NCBI RefSeq assembly: GCF_000424005.1
Contig: NZ_AUJB01000008.1
Location: 558,001-622,000 of the forward strand
Length of the DNA stretch: 64,000 nucleotides
Direction of reading: 5' to 3'
Origin: Pseudobutyrivibrio ruminis CF1b
GTDB taxonomy: Bacteria; Bacillota; Clostridia; Lachnospirales; Lachnospiraceae
The notes under the pieces are model-generated. The model was not told the origin of the DNA. It was given only the letters and a program-made list of their open reading frames with translations, and did no database searches. The number at the start of each line of letters is the position of its first letter. Position 1 is the first letter of the stretch. The translations under genes were made by a program, and so were the position numbers. Below, piece after piece: positions 41,321 through 51,053 of this stretch.

Positions 41321-42244
41321 ATGAAAGCTTTTTCTATAAAGGATTTGATGAAGAATAGGAATAATGCGGCATACCTGTTTGTGCTCCCATTCATCATCGT
41401 CTTTTTAATCTTTAATGTTTATCCGGTTTTAAGAACTTTATTTCTTAGTTTTACCGAATATAAGGGTTATGGCGACCCAGTTTTCATCGGTATTGATAAC
41501 TATAAGAGAGTAGTGGGAGATAAATTCTTCTGGAGAGCTCTCTATAACACAATAAAAATGTGGAGCCTTAATATTGTGCTCCAGTTAGGTTTGGCCTTTT
41601 TACTTACAATGGTCTTTTCTGATATCAAGTATAAGGTAAGGGCTCTTCCGGTTTTTAGAGCAGTTTATTATCTGCCAAATCTTATTGCTGCTACATCAGT
41701 AGCTTTCCTTTTTAAGACACTCTTGGATTGGAAATATGGAACATTTAACCAGATGCTCCTGACTATGGGTGTGATTGATGAGCAGGTGAACTGGTTGGGA
41801 GATACCAAAACAGCCTGGGCTGTTATAGCCGTGATTCAGGCATGGATGTGGTTTGGAAATTCTTTCATTATGCTGATGGCAGGTGTTCAGGGAATTCCTT
41901 CAGATTACTTTGAGGCTGCAGCCATTGATGGTGCCGGAAGATGGACTACATTTGGAAAGATTACCATACCTCTTTTAAGACCTATTCTTTTATATATTGC
42001 AGTCACATCTCTTATTGGTGGTTTACAGCTTTTTGATTTGCCATTCCTTATGAATGGTGCCGGTGGACCTTCTACACAGGGTGCACCTAGTGGAACATTG
42101 CAGACAACAGTAATGTATCTTTACAAATTTGGATTTGAAACACATCAGGTTGGCTTCGCTTCGGCAATTGCCTATACACTGTTCTTTATAATTTTATTTG
42201 TATCTATTATGGAATTTAAGTTCATTGGAGGAAAGGAGGACTAG
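41321..42244 (+). CDS. Sugar ABC transporter permease (MalF/UgpA type)
   Basis: 307 aa, six membrane segments starting AYLFVLPFIIVFLIFNVYPV. The EAA loop near residue 205 reads EAAAIDGAGRWTTFGKITIPLLRPI, the contact for the ATPase. It is followed 3 nt later by its partner permease. No ATPase gene is in the locus, so a shared MsmK-like ATPase must power it. Confidence 0.93.
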   Translation: MKAFSIKDLMKNRNNAAYLFVLPFIIVFLIFNVYPVLRTLFLSFTEYKGYGDPVFIGIDNYKRVVGDKFFWRALYNTIKMWSLNIVLQLGLAFLLTMVFSDIKYKVRALPVFRAVYYLPNLIAATSVAFLFKTLLDWKYGTFNQMLLTMGVIDEQVNWLGDTKTAWAVIAVIQAWMWFGNSFIMLMAGVQGIPSDYFEAAAIDGAGRWTTFGKITIPLLRPILLYIAVTSLIGGLQLFDLPFLMNGAGGPSTQGAPSGTLQTTVMYLYKFGFETHQVGFASAIAYTLFFIILFVSIMEFKFIGGKED

Positions 42245-42247
42245 TGC

Positions 42248-43075
42248 ATGGAACATAAAATAAAAAAAGGAATATTATATGTGGCCCTTGTAGTGTTGGC
42301 ACTTTCCTGTTTACTTCCTTTTTGGCTTATGATTGTCAACTCCACGCGATCAGGTGTTGAAATAACCCATTCTTTTTCATTCTTGCCAGGACACAGCCTG
42401 AAGGACAACTGGATTGTTCTCTTTGATTATGTAAATCTGTTCACAGGTTTCTTCAACAGTATAAAGGTAGCTGTGCCTGCAACTTTGTTAACTGCATATT
42501 TCTCAGCCATTACTGCCTATGCCATGGCTATGTATGAGTGGAAGGGGAATAGTTTAATGTTTAAGGTAATCGTTGTATTTATGATGATACCTTCACAGCT
42601 TTCACTCATTGGTTTTTACAACCTTTGCCAGAAGCTGAGACTCATTGATTCTTACGTGCCACTTATTGTGCCTGCTATAGCAGCGCCAGGTATTGTTTTC
42701 TTCTTGCGTCAATATACGAAGTCTACACTGTCAAAAGCTTTGCTCGAGGCAGCCAGAATCGATGGGGCATCAGAGATACTAACATTTCACAAAATTGTTC
42801 TTCCCATAATGTCTCCAGGAATTGCAACAATGTCCATTGGTGCGTTCATTGGAAACTGGAACTCTTATCTGGTGCCTTTAATATTATTAAATACCCCTCG
42901 CAAGATGACATTACCTGTTATGATTTCTACTCTTAATGCTGCAACTGATTTGCAGAAGAACCAGGGTGCTATTTACCTCGGTGTAGCCATTTCAGTTGTG
43001 CCAATTATGATTGTATTTAGCTTCTGTTCTAAATATATCATTAGCAGTATTTCTGCAGGTGGCGTCAAAGAATAA
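42248..43075 (+). CDS. Sugar ABC transporter permease (MalG/UgpE type)
   Basis: 275 aa, six membrane segments beginning GILYVALVVLALSCLLPFWLMIV. EAA loop: LLEAARIDGASEILTFHKIVLPIMSPG. It pairs with the MalF-type permease 3 nt upstream. After its stop comes a hairpin (43087-43128), so the second binding-protein gene may be expressed less. Confidence 0.93.
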   Translation: MEHKIKKGILYVALVVLALSCLLPFWLMIVNSTRSGVEITHSFSFLPGHSLKDNWIVLFDYVNLFTGFFNSIKVAVPATLLTAYFSAITAYAMAMYEWKGNSLMFKVIVVFMMIPSQLSLIGFYNLCQKLRLIDSYVPLIVPAIAAPGIVFFLRQYTKSTLSKALLEAARIDGASEILTFHKIVLPIMSPGIATMSIGAFIGNWNSYLVPLILLNTPRKMTLPVMISTLNAATDLQKNQGAIYLGVAISVVPIMIVFSFCSKYIISSISAGGVKE

Positions 43076-43086
43076 TTAAGTAACCT

Positions 43087-43128
43087 GAAAACGGACTGGA
43101 GCAAAATTTATTGCCCAGTCTTGTTTTC
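43087..43128 (+). other. Hairpin after the permease genes, possible attenuator
   Basis: GAAAAC (43087-43092), ACTGG and GCAA pair with TTGC, CCAGT and GTTTTC (43123-43128). It lies between the MalG-type permease and the second binding-protein gene, and rules out the in-frame TTG at 43111 as a start. Confidence 0.5.
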
Positions 43129-43164
43129 GTTGAAACAGTTGGATGCAATCAGTATAATAAAAAA

Positions 43165-44754
43165 ATGGAAACTAGAAGTAATTTATTAAAAAAGTCAATA
43201 TCCGTAATTCTATTGTCAACATTAGCTTTAGGTTGTGGTCAAACAGGAAACTCTAATGAAAATCCCGGTTTAGAAGAACAGGTAAAATTCGATTGGTATA
43301 TCAATTATTCATGGTTCAATACTGGTTGGGGAAGTAATGCAGTTTCGAGGGCAATTACTGAGAAAACCGGTGTGAACATCAATTTCATTACACCCCAGGG
43401 AAATGAAGAAGAAAAACTGAATGCTTTAATTAAGTCTGGAGCGCTTCCTGATTTGATTACGTTGGGCTGGTGGGAGCCTCAGGTAAACGAAATGATTCAA
43501 AAGGATATGGTTTACGCCATCAATGAGCTGGCAGACGAGTACGACCCATATTTTTATCAGGTATGTGATCCACAGGCCGTCAGCTTTTACACTCAAAGAG
43601 ATGGAAATATATACGGCTATCCATGTTCTTCAGTAACGCCTGATGATGTGGAGCAAAACGATAACATAGGCTCTAATCAGACATTTCTGGTTCGAAAAGA
43701 TATCTATGAGGCTATAGGAAGTCCTGATATGACCACCATAGAAGGCTTTGAGACAGCGGTGAAGAAGGCTGCCCAGATGTTTCCTGAGGTAAATGGAAAG
43801 CCACTGATTCCTTTAGGGGCTCATAATTTTGATGATACAGGAAATGTTTCTTTTGATAAGTACATGCAAAACTTTTTGGCAGTACCTTATGAAAAAGATG
43901 GGAAGCTCTACGACAGAAATACGGATCCAGAATATATTAAGTGGCTAAAGATGTTTAGGCGTCTGAATCAGCAGGGGTATATCACCACAGATGTTTTCAC
44001 TGACAAGCGAATTCAGATGGAAGAGAAGATTGCTGAGGGAAGATATTTTTGCATGATGTATCAGTACACAGATATGTCTGACCAGCAAAAAGAGCTTTAT
44101 GCAAAGTCACCTGGTAGCATTTATATAGCTGTGGACGGTCCTAAGAATGAAAATGGTGATGACCATATTCTTCCAACAAATACAGCAAGTGGGTGGACCA
44201 TCACATTGATTTCCAAAAACTGTAAAGACCCAGAGAAGGCTATTAAGTTTTTGGATTATATGATTTCAGAGGAAGGCCAGAAGATGGTTTATCTAGGGGT
44301 GGAGGGAATTACCTATGATGTTGTGGATGGTAAAGAAGTGATAAGGCCAGATGTTCTTCAGCTATTGAATAAGGACAGGACATCCTACGACCAGATTTAC
44401 GGAGCTGATGATGCATACTGGATGCTGCAGGACAATGTTATGCAATTGAAGTGGAAGACAGACTACGCATCACCTACTTCACAACTTGAAAAGTGGACCT
44501 ATCAGTACGCCACCTACACTGGCCAGTATGATGTTATTTTTCCTGCAGATACCGAGGATGCTTACATTAACAGTCAGATAGAATTACTTTGGAGCAAAAC
44601 TCTTCAGGATTTGTTGTTAGCGCCATCAGAGCAGGAGTTTGATGAGATATTGGATAATTACAAAGCCGAGCGAGAAGAACTTGGTTTTGAACAATTACAG
44701 GAGAACAGATATAAGTATGTCCTTGAAGCGAAAAATCAATTGGGAATTGATTAG
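43165..44754 (+). CDS. Second solute-binding lipoprotein (LipO/YtcQ type)
   Basis: 529 aa from ATG 43165, where the lipoprotein signal begins (METRSNLLKKSISVILLSTLALGC, Cys at about residue 24). The ribosome site is weak. The mature part is a large sugar-binding fold (VKFDWYINYSWFNTGWGSNAV; later NENGDDHILPTNTASGWTITLI). It lies between the transporter genes and the sensor kinase gene, so it may feed the sensor rather than the permeases. Its ligand is inferred to be the same oligosaccharide. Confidence 0.82.
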   Translation: METRSNLLKKSISVILLSTLALGCGQTGNSNENPGLEEQVKFDWYINYSWFNTGWGSNAVSRAITEKTGVNINFITPQGNEEEKLNALIKSGALPDLITLGWWEPQVNEMIQKDMVYAINELADEYDPYFYQVCDPQAVSFYTQRDGNIYGYPCSSVTPDDVEQNDNIGSNQTFLVRKDIYEAIGSPDMTTIEGFETAVKKAAQMFPEVNGKPLIPLGAHNFDDTGNVSFDKYMQNFLAVPYEKDGKLYDRNTDPEYIKWLKMFRRLNQQGYITTDVFTDKRIQMEEKIAEGRYFCMMYQYTDMSDQQKELYAKSPGSIYIAVDGPKNENGDDHILPTNTASGWTITLISKNCKDPEKAIKFLDYMISEEGQKMVYLGVEGITYDVVDGKEVIRPDVLQLLNKDRTSYDQIYGADDAYWMLQDNVMQLKWKTDYASPTSQLEKWTYQYATYTGQYDVIFPADTEDAYINSQIELLWSKTLQDLLLAPSEQEFDEILDNYKAEREELGFEQLQENRYKYVLEAKNQLGID

Positions 44755-46540
44755 AGGAATGAAATTAAATAACAAGCTTACTGGAATCATACTTGTATTT
44801 GTAATGATTCCAATAACCATTCTAAGTGGAATAATGTTTTACAACATGGAGCAGTCCACCATTCAGGAGAATTTATCCTACATGGATGCCACTATGGTTC
44901 GCAGGCAGGATAGCATAAAAAACAATGTGGATTCTATCAATATGACAACACAGTTTTTCCTGTCTAATCAGACTATGAATCAGGTTCTTATTGATGCCAA
45001 CTCTGGGAAGGAGTACGACACTACCCAGTGGATTTCAATCTATCACAATGATGTGGCAGCTTTGGAGAGACTGATTAATAACAACCCTGTTTTAGGCGGA
45101 GTCAGATATTATTCCACCAACGATAATGTGCAGGAGCTAATGCCTGTTCTTTTCGACAATACCAGGTTGCAAAAACAGGAATGGGTAGCTAAAGCAGAAA
45201 CAGGAGGATGGGTATTCAATTATAAGGATAGGCTTTTTGATGGAGATAACACACCAATGCTTGCCCTTATTACACCGGTGATGGACAGGAGATATGGTCA
45301 GTTGGGAGTGATTGAAGCCAACATGAAAATGCAGACTATGTTTCCTTCTCTTTATGAGAATATTTCAGATGAGACCAGCTGTTTTGTTACCGAAGATGGT
45401 GACGTTATTTTTGGAGGCAAGGAGAATCAGTTCGTTAATAAGACAGCGAAAGAGCTTGCCAACCAGATGCAGGAAGATATTTTAAAGGGAGAGGATCCAG
45501 GAATTAAAACTTTCTATGATAAATCTCAGAAGAGTGTTATCGCCTGCATGTATATTAAGGAGCTTTCAGGAACTCTTGTTTCGATGGAAGATATCTCTCC
45601 AAGTATCGATGGTGTTTATGCTCAGAGAAACAGCTTTGCTTTTGGTATGATTATCATCCTTGTGATGCTTACTTTTGCCATTAATGCAATCGTAAATCAG
45701 GTGCTTAAAAAATTCTACGAGATTCTTTCTACAATCAGAAAGGTTCGTAAAGGCGATATTACAGTTCGCACCAAGGAATCGGGCAGAGAAGATGAAATGG
45801 GCGAGCTTGCTCATCAGGTCAATCGAATGCTTGATAATATCCAGGAGCTGATGCGGCAGAATATCGACAGAGAAATACTTGCAAAAGACAGTCAGATTAA
45901 AGCTCTGCAGAATCAGATTAATGCTCATTTCATATACAACGTTTTAGAGTCCATCAAGATGATGGCTGAGATGAAGGAAGAATATGATATTTCCGATGCC
46001 ATAACAAGTCTTGGTAAGCTTCTAAGATACAGTATGAAGTGGACTTCCAAGACGGTATATATTTCTGATGAGCTGGAATATATAAAGAACTACATGGCCC
46101 TCATTAATCTGAGATTCGATTACGAGATTTATTTGTCGCTTAATATTCCGGAGGAGATGCTTGGGCTTAGAATTCCGAAAATGTCTCTTCAGCCAATTAT
46201 CGAAAATGCGATAATTCATGGAATAGAAGAGCTGGCAGACGATACCACAATCTACATTAAAGGAATAGTAGAAGGTGAGGATTGCAGAATAGAGATTACA
46301 GATAATGGAAGAGGCATGAATGAAGAGGAATTAAAGAGGCTTGAAGACAAAATAGCTGGACTTGCTCCAGATGGAGGGGGCTCAGGAAATGGAATCGGCC
46401 TAAAGAATGTTCAGGATAGATTACACATAGCCTTTGGTGAAAAATACGGAATTACGGTATCCACCAGAGAAGGTTGTTACACAAAGGTGTGTGTAACTAT
46501 ACCAATGAAGCAGGTTAGCATTCAGGAAGCTTATCAATAG
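44717..46540 (+). CDS. Sensor histidine kinase, YesM/LytS type
   Basis: 607 aa from ATG 44717; ATG 44759 is also possible. Membrane segment 1 IILVFVMIPITILSGIMFY, an extracellular Cache-like sensor domain (about 50-285), segment 2 FAFGMIIILVMLTFAINAIV, then HAMP and the kinase. The phospho-accepting His lies in QNQINAHFIYNVLESIK, and the ATP-binding part has ENAIIHGIEE and GGGSGNGIGLKNV. The gene overlaps the end of the second binding protein. It would report external sugar to the YesN-type regulator. Confidence 0.92.
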   Translation: MSLKRKINWELIRGMKLNNKLTGIILVFVMIPITILSGIMFYNMEQSTIQENLSYMDATMVRRQDSIKNNVDSINMTTQFFLSNQTMNQVLIDANSGKEYDTTQWISIYHNDVAALERLINNNPVLGGVRYYSTNDNVQELMPVLFDNTRLQKQEWVAKAETGGWVFNYKDRLFDGDNTPMLALITPVMDRRYGQLGVIEANMKMQTMFPSLYENISDETSCFVTEDGDVIFGGKENQFVNKTAKELANQMQEDILKGEDPGIKTFYDKSQKSVIACMYIKELSGTLVSMEDISPSIDGVYAQRNSFAFGMIIILVMLTFAINAIVNQVLKKFYEILSTIRKVRKGDITVRTKESGREDEMGELAHQVNRMLDNIQELMRQNIDREILAKDSQIKALQNQINAHFIYNVLESIKMMAEMKEEYDISDAITSLGKLLRYSMKWTSKTVYISDELEYIKNYMALINLRFDYEIYLSLNIPEEMLGLRIPKMSLQPIIENAIIHGIEELADDTTIYIKGIVEGEDCRIEITDNGRGMNEEELKRLEDKIAGLAPDGGGSGNGIGLKNVQDRLHIAFGEKYGITVSTREGCYTKVCVTIPMKQVSIQEAYQ

Positions 46541-46557
46541 TTTTAGGGGATAATTTT

Positions 46558-47985
46558 ATGAAATCAGTACTAGTGGTTGAAGATGAGAAATTAATAAGAC
46601 AGGGAATTGCATCCATGATTAAAAGAAGTGGTGTTCCTGTAGAGAAAATATATGAAAGTAATAATGGCCTTGCTGCTATGGAGATTCTAAAGAGCACAGA
46701 TATAGACGTTATTTTTACAGATATCAGAATGCCCAAAATGAATGGTATCGAGCTGGTTCAGGAAATCCAGTCTTTAGACAATCCCCCTTTGGCTGTGGCT
46801 ATTAGTGGTTATGATGATTTCGCATATGCGGTAGAAATGCTTCGACAAGGTGTAAGGGAATATATATTGAAGCCGGTGGAGCGTGAGAAATTACGTGAAA
46901 TTTTGCAAAAGCTGGAAGATGAGATTAATCATCGTAAGGAGAATGAAAAGAATTCAGAAGCTATGGATAAGCAGCTTTTGAAATATATTCTCAGCGATAA
47001 AGAAACATCTGAAGATAATATAAAGGTTCTTTCTCGAAAGCTTACAGATGCAGTTGGAAGTGAATACCAGGTGGCAGTGGCCTCTGATTCATTGCATCTA
47101 AACTGTCCCCATGGAGTGACTCTTAATAATGTGGAGGGGCAGGATGTATTTGTTTTAGGAAGTGAGTACATAAGCGCATTACCTACAGATAAATATATAG
47201 GTGTAAGTGACTGTTTTTGTAGCGGTGAGGAGATAAAGAAGGCATATTACCAGGCTCGTTTTAGAAGAGGACAGGCTTTCTCCCTGGGAGAAGGATTTGT
47301 AGATACTGATTTACAAGATGCAAAGCAGGAGCTTATTGAAGAAGCTAAGAAGCTTATTTCCGGCAAATCTATTTCTGCCAAGGTGCAGATGATGGGCACC
47401 GACAGGATTGCGGATTTAAATAAGGAATGGGAAAGCATTTTTGTATCAGTATCAAGAGGCCAGATTCCTTCAAATGAGCTTTCAAAGGCGATACATAGTT
47501 TTGCAGCAGAATACAGTGCTGTTTATAAGTCAGATTTTCCATCAGAATTAATAGAGCCTTTAAATATGGAAAGTCTTGAAGCTTATAAAAGGGTATTTAT
47601 GGAATTCATATCAGAGGCAAATTCTGTTATTAAGCAGGGGACTCAGGTGGACGCCAACCAGGCAAAGATGAAAGCGGCTATAGAATATGTTAATGCCAAT
47701 TTCCAAAATGATTTGAACATGGCGGTAGTTAGCAATCATGTTTCCATGAACTATTCATTATTTTCATCAGAATTCAAAAACTATACAGGCACCAATTTTG
47801 TTAATTATGTAAAGGACCTGCGTATGACAGAAGCAAAAAAGCTCCTTAATGATACTGATTTGAAGGTCAATGAGATTTCAGCCAGGGTAGGTTATGACAA
47901 TGAAAAGCATTTTATGAAGAGCTTTAAGGGCTATGTAGGCGTGTCGCCTAGTGAGTATAGGAAAAACGTCACCAGTAGAGTATAA
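46558..47985 (+). CDS. Response regulator with AraC-type DNA-binding domain, YesN type
   Basis: 475 aa. Receiver domain residues 1-125 with the phospho-Asp in DVIFTDIRMPKMNGIEL (about residue 55) and Lys in YILKPVERE. A 250-residue middle part follows. The C-terminal AraC double HTH runs from about residue 375 (AAIEYVNANFQNDLNMAVVSNHV ... VGYDNEKHFMKSFKGYVGVSPSEYRK). It pairs with the sensor kinase 17 nt upstream and probably activates the phosphorylase and transporter genes. Confidence 0.94.
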   Translation: MKSVLVVEDEKLIRQGIASMIKRSGVPVEKIYESNNGLAAMEILKSTDIDVIFTDIRMPKMNGIELVQEIQSLDNPPLAVAISGYDDFAYAVEMLRQGVREYILKPVEREKLREILQKLEDEINHRKENEKNSEAMDKQLLKYILSDKETSEDNIKVLSRKLTDAVGSEYQVAVASDSLHLNCPHGVTLNNVEGQDVFVLGSEYISALPTDKYIGVSDCFCSGEEIKKAYYQARFRRGQAFSLGEGFVDTDLQDAKQELIEEAKKLISGKSISAKVQMMGTDRIADLNKEWESIFVSVSRGQIPSNELSKAIHSFAAEYSAVYKSDFPSELIEPLNMESLEAYKRVFMEFISEANSVIKQGTQVDANQAKMKAAIEYVNANFQNDLNMAVVSNHVSMNYSLFSSEFKNYTGTNFVNYVKDLRMTEAKKLLNDTDLKVNEISARVGYDNEKHFMKSFKGYVGVSPSEYRKNVTSRV

Positions 47986-48132
47986 ATTTATTTTTCCAAA
48001 TTAGAGAAATAAAATACTCCTAATCGCCATTTTTATACTGTTGTAGAGAAAAACTAACCCATATAATTAAATCAACAACACGGAAGTGTTATACTTACAA
48101 CAAATAACATTTGAAAGAAAGGATGTATCATT

Positions 48133-48336
48133 ATGAGTAAGAAATTATACAAAAGTTCAGACCGAAAACTTTGTGGTGTTTGTGGTGGTATAGCTAATTA
48201 TTTCGATATTGATCCTACTGTTGTTAGATTGCTTTGGGTTTTATTTACTTTAGCAGGCGGATCAGGAATTCTTGCATATATTATCGCTGCAATCATCATG
48301 GACGATGAGCCAGGTTACATTGATATGAAAGATTAA
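48133..48336 (+). CDS. PspC-domain protein
   Basis: 67 aa, one PspC domain: KLYKSSDRKLCGVCGGIANYFDIDPTVVRLLWVLFTLAGGSGILAYIIAAIIM. Small PspC proteins sit in the membrane and take part in envelope stress responses. GAAAGGATG precedes the ATG. A membrane protein and a DUF4230 protein follow in the same direction, so they may form an envelope unit. Confidence 0.9.
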   Translation: MSKKLYKSSDRKLCGVCGGIANYFDIDPTVVRLLWVLFTLAGGSGILAYIIAAIIMDDEPGYIDMKD

Positions 48337-48358
48337 GAAAGGGTGAGGGAGACAAAGA

Positions 48359-49168
48359 TTGACTGAGACAACTACAAAGCGCTGGGGACTTATTACTAAA
48401 GTCCTACTAATGGTATTTCTTATTGTATTTTCCTACTGTGTGGCTTCAGCCAAGACTGAGAACCTGCCTGTGTTTGGCGGTTCTGTAGAGACGTTAGAGG
48501 AAGCCAAGACCACCGTTATGGGAATAGCAGGGGCAACAATTGCCATGTCTGTAGTAATCACATTTTTGCCAGATGATTACGCTACACCTTTAGCCGATTC
48601 ACTGGCTGATATGAATAAGTATTTTATCTTGATGCTTGGAATGATTATGTTTGAGAAGCTTTTGGTTATCAAAGGTGTGCCATTGGTTTTCAGATTTGTA
48701 ATTCCGCTGGCAATCATTCTGCTTCTTGCTTACATGTTCACCAAGAAGGAGTTCTTTAAGGCATTATCTATGAAGATATTTGCTTTGGCGGTAGTCCTTG
48801 TACTTGTGGTACCTTGCGGTACAGCTTTATCTGAAAAGATTTGTGCAGAGTATATGCCTTACGTGGAAGAGACAGTTAATCTGGCAGAAGATGGAGCTGA
48901 AAAGGTAGAAGGAATATCTGATACCACTGCTGACAAGGGCTTCTTTGAAAAGATTTCTGTGGCATTCCAGTCAGCCATTGATGGAGTAAAGGACCTTTTT
49001 GATTATTATAAGGGCATTATTCAGAGATTCATCGTATCTATTGTTATCCTGATAATTGCCTACTGTGTTATTCCGGTCTTGACTTTTGCGTTGCTGCTAT
49101 GGATATTGAATCAACTTTTCCAGTTTAGCAGTTTTAAAATCAGAATGAGGAGTGGAGGCGATGAATAA
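48359..49168 (+). CDS. Polytopic membrane protein
   Basis: 269 aa, starting at TTG 48359 with GAGGGAG 6 nt upstream. About six membrane segments (VLLMVFLIVFSYCVASA; VMGIAGATIAMSVVITFL; YFILMLGMIMFEKLLVI; FRFVIPLAIILLLAYMF; LAVVLVLVVPCGTAL; VSIVILIIAYCVIPVLTFALLLWIL). Between the last two is a charged extracellular or cytosolic loop of about 75 residues. No family recognised. It overlaps the next gene by 8 nt. Confidence 0.75.
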   Translation: MTETTTKRWGLITKVLLMVFLIVFSYCVASAKTENLPVFGGSVETLEEAKTTVMGIAGATIAMSVVITFLPDDYATPLADSLADMNKYFILMLGMIMFEKLLVIKGVPLVFRFVIPLAIILLLAYMFTKKEFFKALSMKIFALAVVLVLVVPCGTALSEKICAEYMPYVEETVNLAEDGAEKVEGISDTTADKGFFEKISVAFQSAIDGVKDLFDYYKGIIQRFIVSIVILIIAYCVIPVLTFALLLWILNQLFQFSSFKIRMRSGGDE

Positions 49169-49853
49169 GACTAATATCTTAAAGGCATTAAGCGCTGTTT
49201 TGCTGGTGTCGACTATTTCTATCATCATTGTGTTTAGCTTTAAGAAAGACAGCGGCGCAGCCAAATTTGATGATGGCATTGAAATGATTGATCCTAACAC
49301 AATCAAGCTGAATGGCAGCGGAGTGCGTGTTTCATTTTCTGATGTAATTCTTTCAAAGCCAAATGAGACCAGAAAGCTGGTGGCATACGAGGTTACAGGG
49401 GATGTGAGCTACACCATTGAGGACAGAATGCTTGATTCTCTGGACTGGGATCCAACAAAGAAATATCAGACTGTTACATATAAAGGTAAAGGAAGTTTTG
49501 TCGTAGACCTTGATAAACTTAATAAATCTAATATTATTGATGATGAGGAAAACAAAATTCTGACCATCAAAATCAAACATCCATATCTGGATACCATCGA
49601 AATAGATCCGGATAAGGTGGAAATTGGAAGTCAGAAGAGTGGATTCTTCACAATCGGATCGATTAAACTGACGGTGCAGGATTACAACACCATTGAGAAG
49701 GAACTTAGCAAGAGACTTCGAGAAAGCTTTAATGAAGCTTCCAATGGACAAAAAGCAGATGACCTTGCAAAGAAAGCAGTTTATGATATCTATGAGCCTG
49801 TAGTGAGGGCCGTAGATAGCAGATACCAGTTGAAAGTAGAATTTATTAATTAA
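49161..49853 (+). CDS. DUF4230-domain protein
   Basis: 230 aa from ATG 49161, with GGAGG 4 nt upstream; the preceding GTG is less likely. Single N-terminal membrane segment (ILKALSAVLLVSTISIIIVFSF), then the DUF4230 domain (KLVAYEVTGDVSYTIEDRMLDSLDW, late VKAVDSRYQLKVEFIN-like end). A paralogue lies at 23621. It probably works with the membrane protein coded just before it. Confidence 0.8.
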   Translation: MNKTNILKALSAVLLVSTISIIIVFSFKKDSGAAKFDDGIEMIDPNTIKLNGSGVRVSFSDVILSKPNETRKLVAYEVTGDVSYTIEDRMLDSLDWDPTKKYQTVTYKGKGSFVVDLDKLNKSNIIDDEENKILTIKIKHPYLDTIEIDPDKVEIGSQKSGFFTIGSIKLTVQDYNTIEKELSKRLRESFNEASNGQKADDLAKKAVYDIYEPVVRAVDSRYQLKVEFIN

Positions 49854-49871
49854 AAGACAAGGAACTGACAG

Positions 49872-50915
49872 ATGGAAGAGAAACAGCACAAAAGAAGAGT
49901 TCGTTATTCTGGAAAATATCCAAAGAAATTCGAGGAAAAGTATAAGGAGCATAATCCAGAAAAATATAAGGACACCATAGAGCGAGTTATTAGTAAAGGC
50001 TCCACACCTGCCGGCATGCATATTTCTATTATGGTAAAGGAGATTCTGGATTTCCTTCAGATACAGCCAGGACAGCAGGGGCTGGATTGTACATTAGGCT
50101 ATGGTGGCCACACAAGAAAGATGTTAGAGCAGCTTCAGGGAAATGGATGTATCTATGGACTTGATGTAGATCCAATCGAATCCGCAAAGACGGTAGAACG
50201 CCTTCGCGGATTTGGTTTTGGTGAGGACAATTTCCAGTTTAGACTTATTAATTTTGCAAACATAGATAAGGTGGCTGAGGAGGCGGGACAGTTTGATTTT
50301 GTTCTTGCTGACCTTGGTGTATCTTCTATGCAGATTGATAATCCTGAGAGAGGTTTTTCTTATAAGATAGATGGCCCTCTTGATTTACGTCTTGACCCTG
50401 CTCATGGTGAATCCGCTGCAGAACGCCTGCACAATATTACTGAGGAAGAGTTTATTGGAATGATGGTAGAGAATTCCGATGAGCCATATGCTGAGGAGAT
50501 TGCCCATAAGGTATTTACACTTATGGCAAAGGGCAATCCTATGGATACCACCACAGCCCTTCGTGAGGCTATCACAGAAGCTCTCTGGAAGGTGCCTAAG
50601 GACGAGAAGGACCAGGCAGTTAAGAAGAGCTGTGCACGTGTTTTCCAGGCACTTCGTATAGACGTTAATAGCGAATTTGAAGTGCTGTATTCTTTCCTGG
50701 AAAAGCTCCCTGGAATTTTAAAGCCAGGTGGTCGTGTAGCCATTCTTACTTTCCATTCTGGAGAGGACAGACTTGTAAAGAAATCCTTTAAGGAGTTTGC
50801 AAGAGAAGGAGTATATTCTGAGGTTTCATCAGACGTTACTCGCCCATCTGCAGAGGAGTGCAGAATCAATCCAAGAAGCAAATCTACTAAAATGAGATGG
50901 GCTATAAAAGCGTAG
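49872..50915 (+). CDS. rsmH: 16S rRNA m4C1402 methyltransferase RsmH
   Basis: 347 aa, somewhat longer than the usual 310 because of a basic N-terminal stretch (KQHKRRVRYSGKYPKKFEEK). SAM-binding motifs: DCTLGYGGHTRKML, GLDVDP, and DFVLADLGVSSMQID, followed by the ring PERGFSY and the C-terminal FHSGEDRLVKK, PSAEECRINPRSKSTKMRWA. It methylates N4 of C1402 in the ribosomal decoding site. Unusually it is not in a division gene cluster here, and it may be a second copy. Confidence 0.93.
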   Translation: MEEKQHKRRVRYSGKYPKKFEEKYKEHNPEKYKDTIERVISKGSTPAGMHISIMVKEILDFLQIQPGQQGLDCTLGYGGHTRKMLEQLQGNGCIYGLDVDPIESAKTVERLRGFGFGEDNFQFRLINFANIDKVAEEAGQFDFVLADLGVSSMQIDNPERGFSYKIDGPLDLRLDPAHGESAAERLHNITEEEFIGMMVENSDEPYAEEIAHKVFTLMAKGNPMDTTTALREAITEALWKVPKDEKDQAVKKSCARVFQALRIDVNSEFEVLYSFLEKLPGILKPGGRVAILTFHSGEDRLVKKSFKEFAREGVYSEVSSDVTRPSAEECRINPRSKSTKMRWAIKA

Positions 50916-50982
50916 ATTTTTAGCATTGGTTTTCAGCCAATTGGACAAATTAAAAAAAGTATTGCGAATATTTATTTTGCGG

Positions 50983-51011
50983 TTGACATTCCTGAAATCC
51001 AATGCTATATT
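50983..51011 (+). promoter_or_regulatory. Promoter of the tRNA operon
   Basis: TTGACA (50983-50988), 17-bp spacer, TATATT (51006-51011), followed 42 nt later by tRNA-Val. Confidence 0.85.
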
Positions 51012-51053
51012 ATACGAGTCGCTTGAAGCGGTAACAAAAACGCCGAAAGCTCT

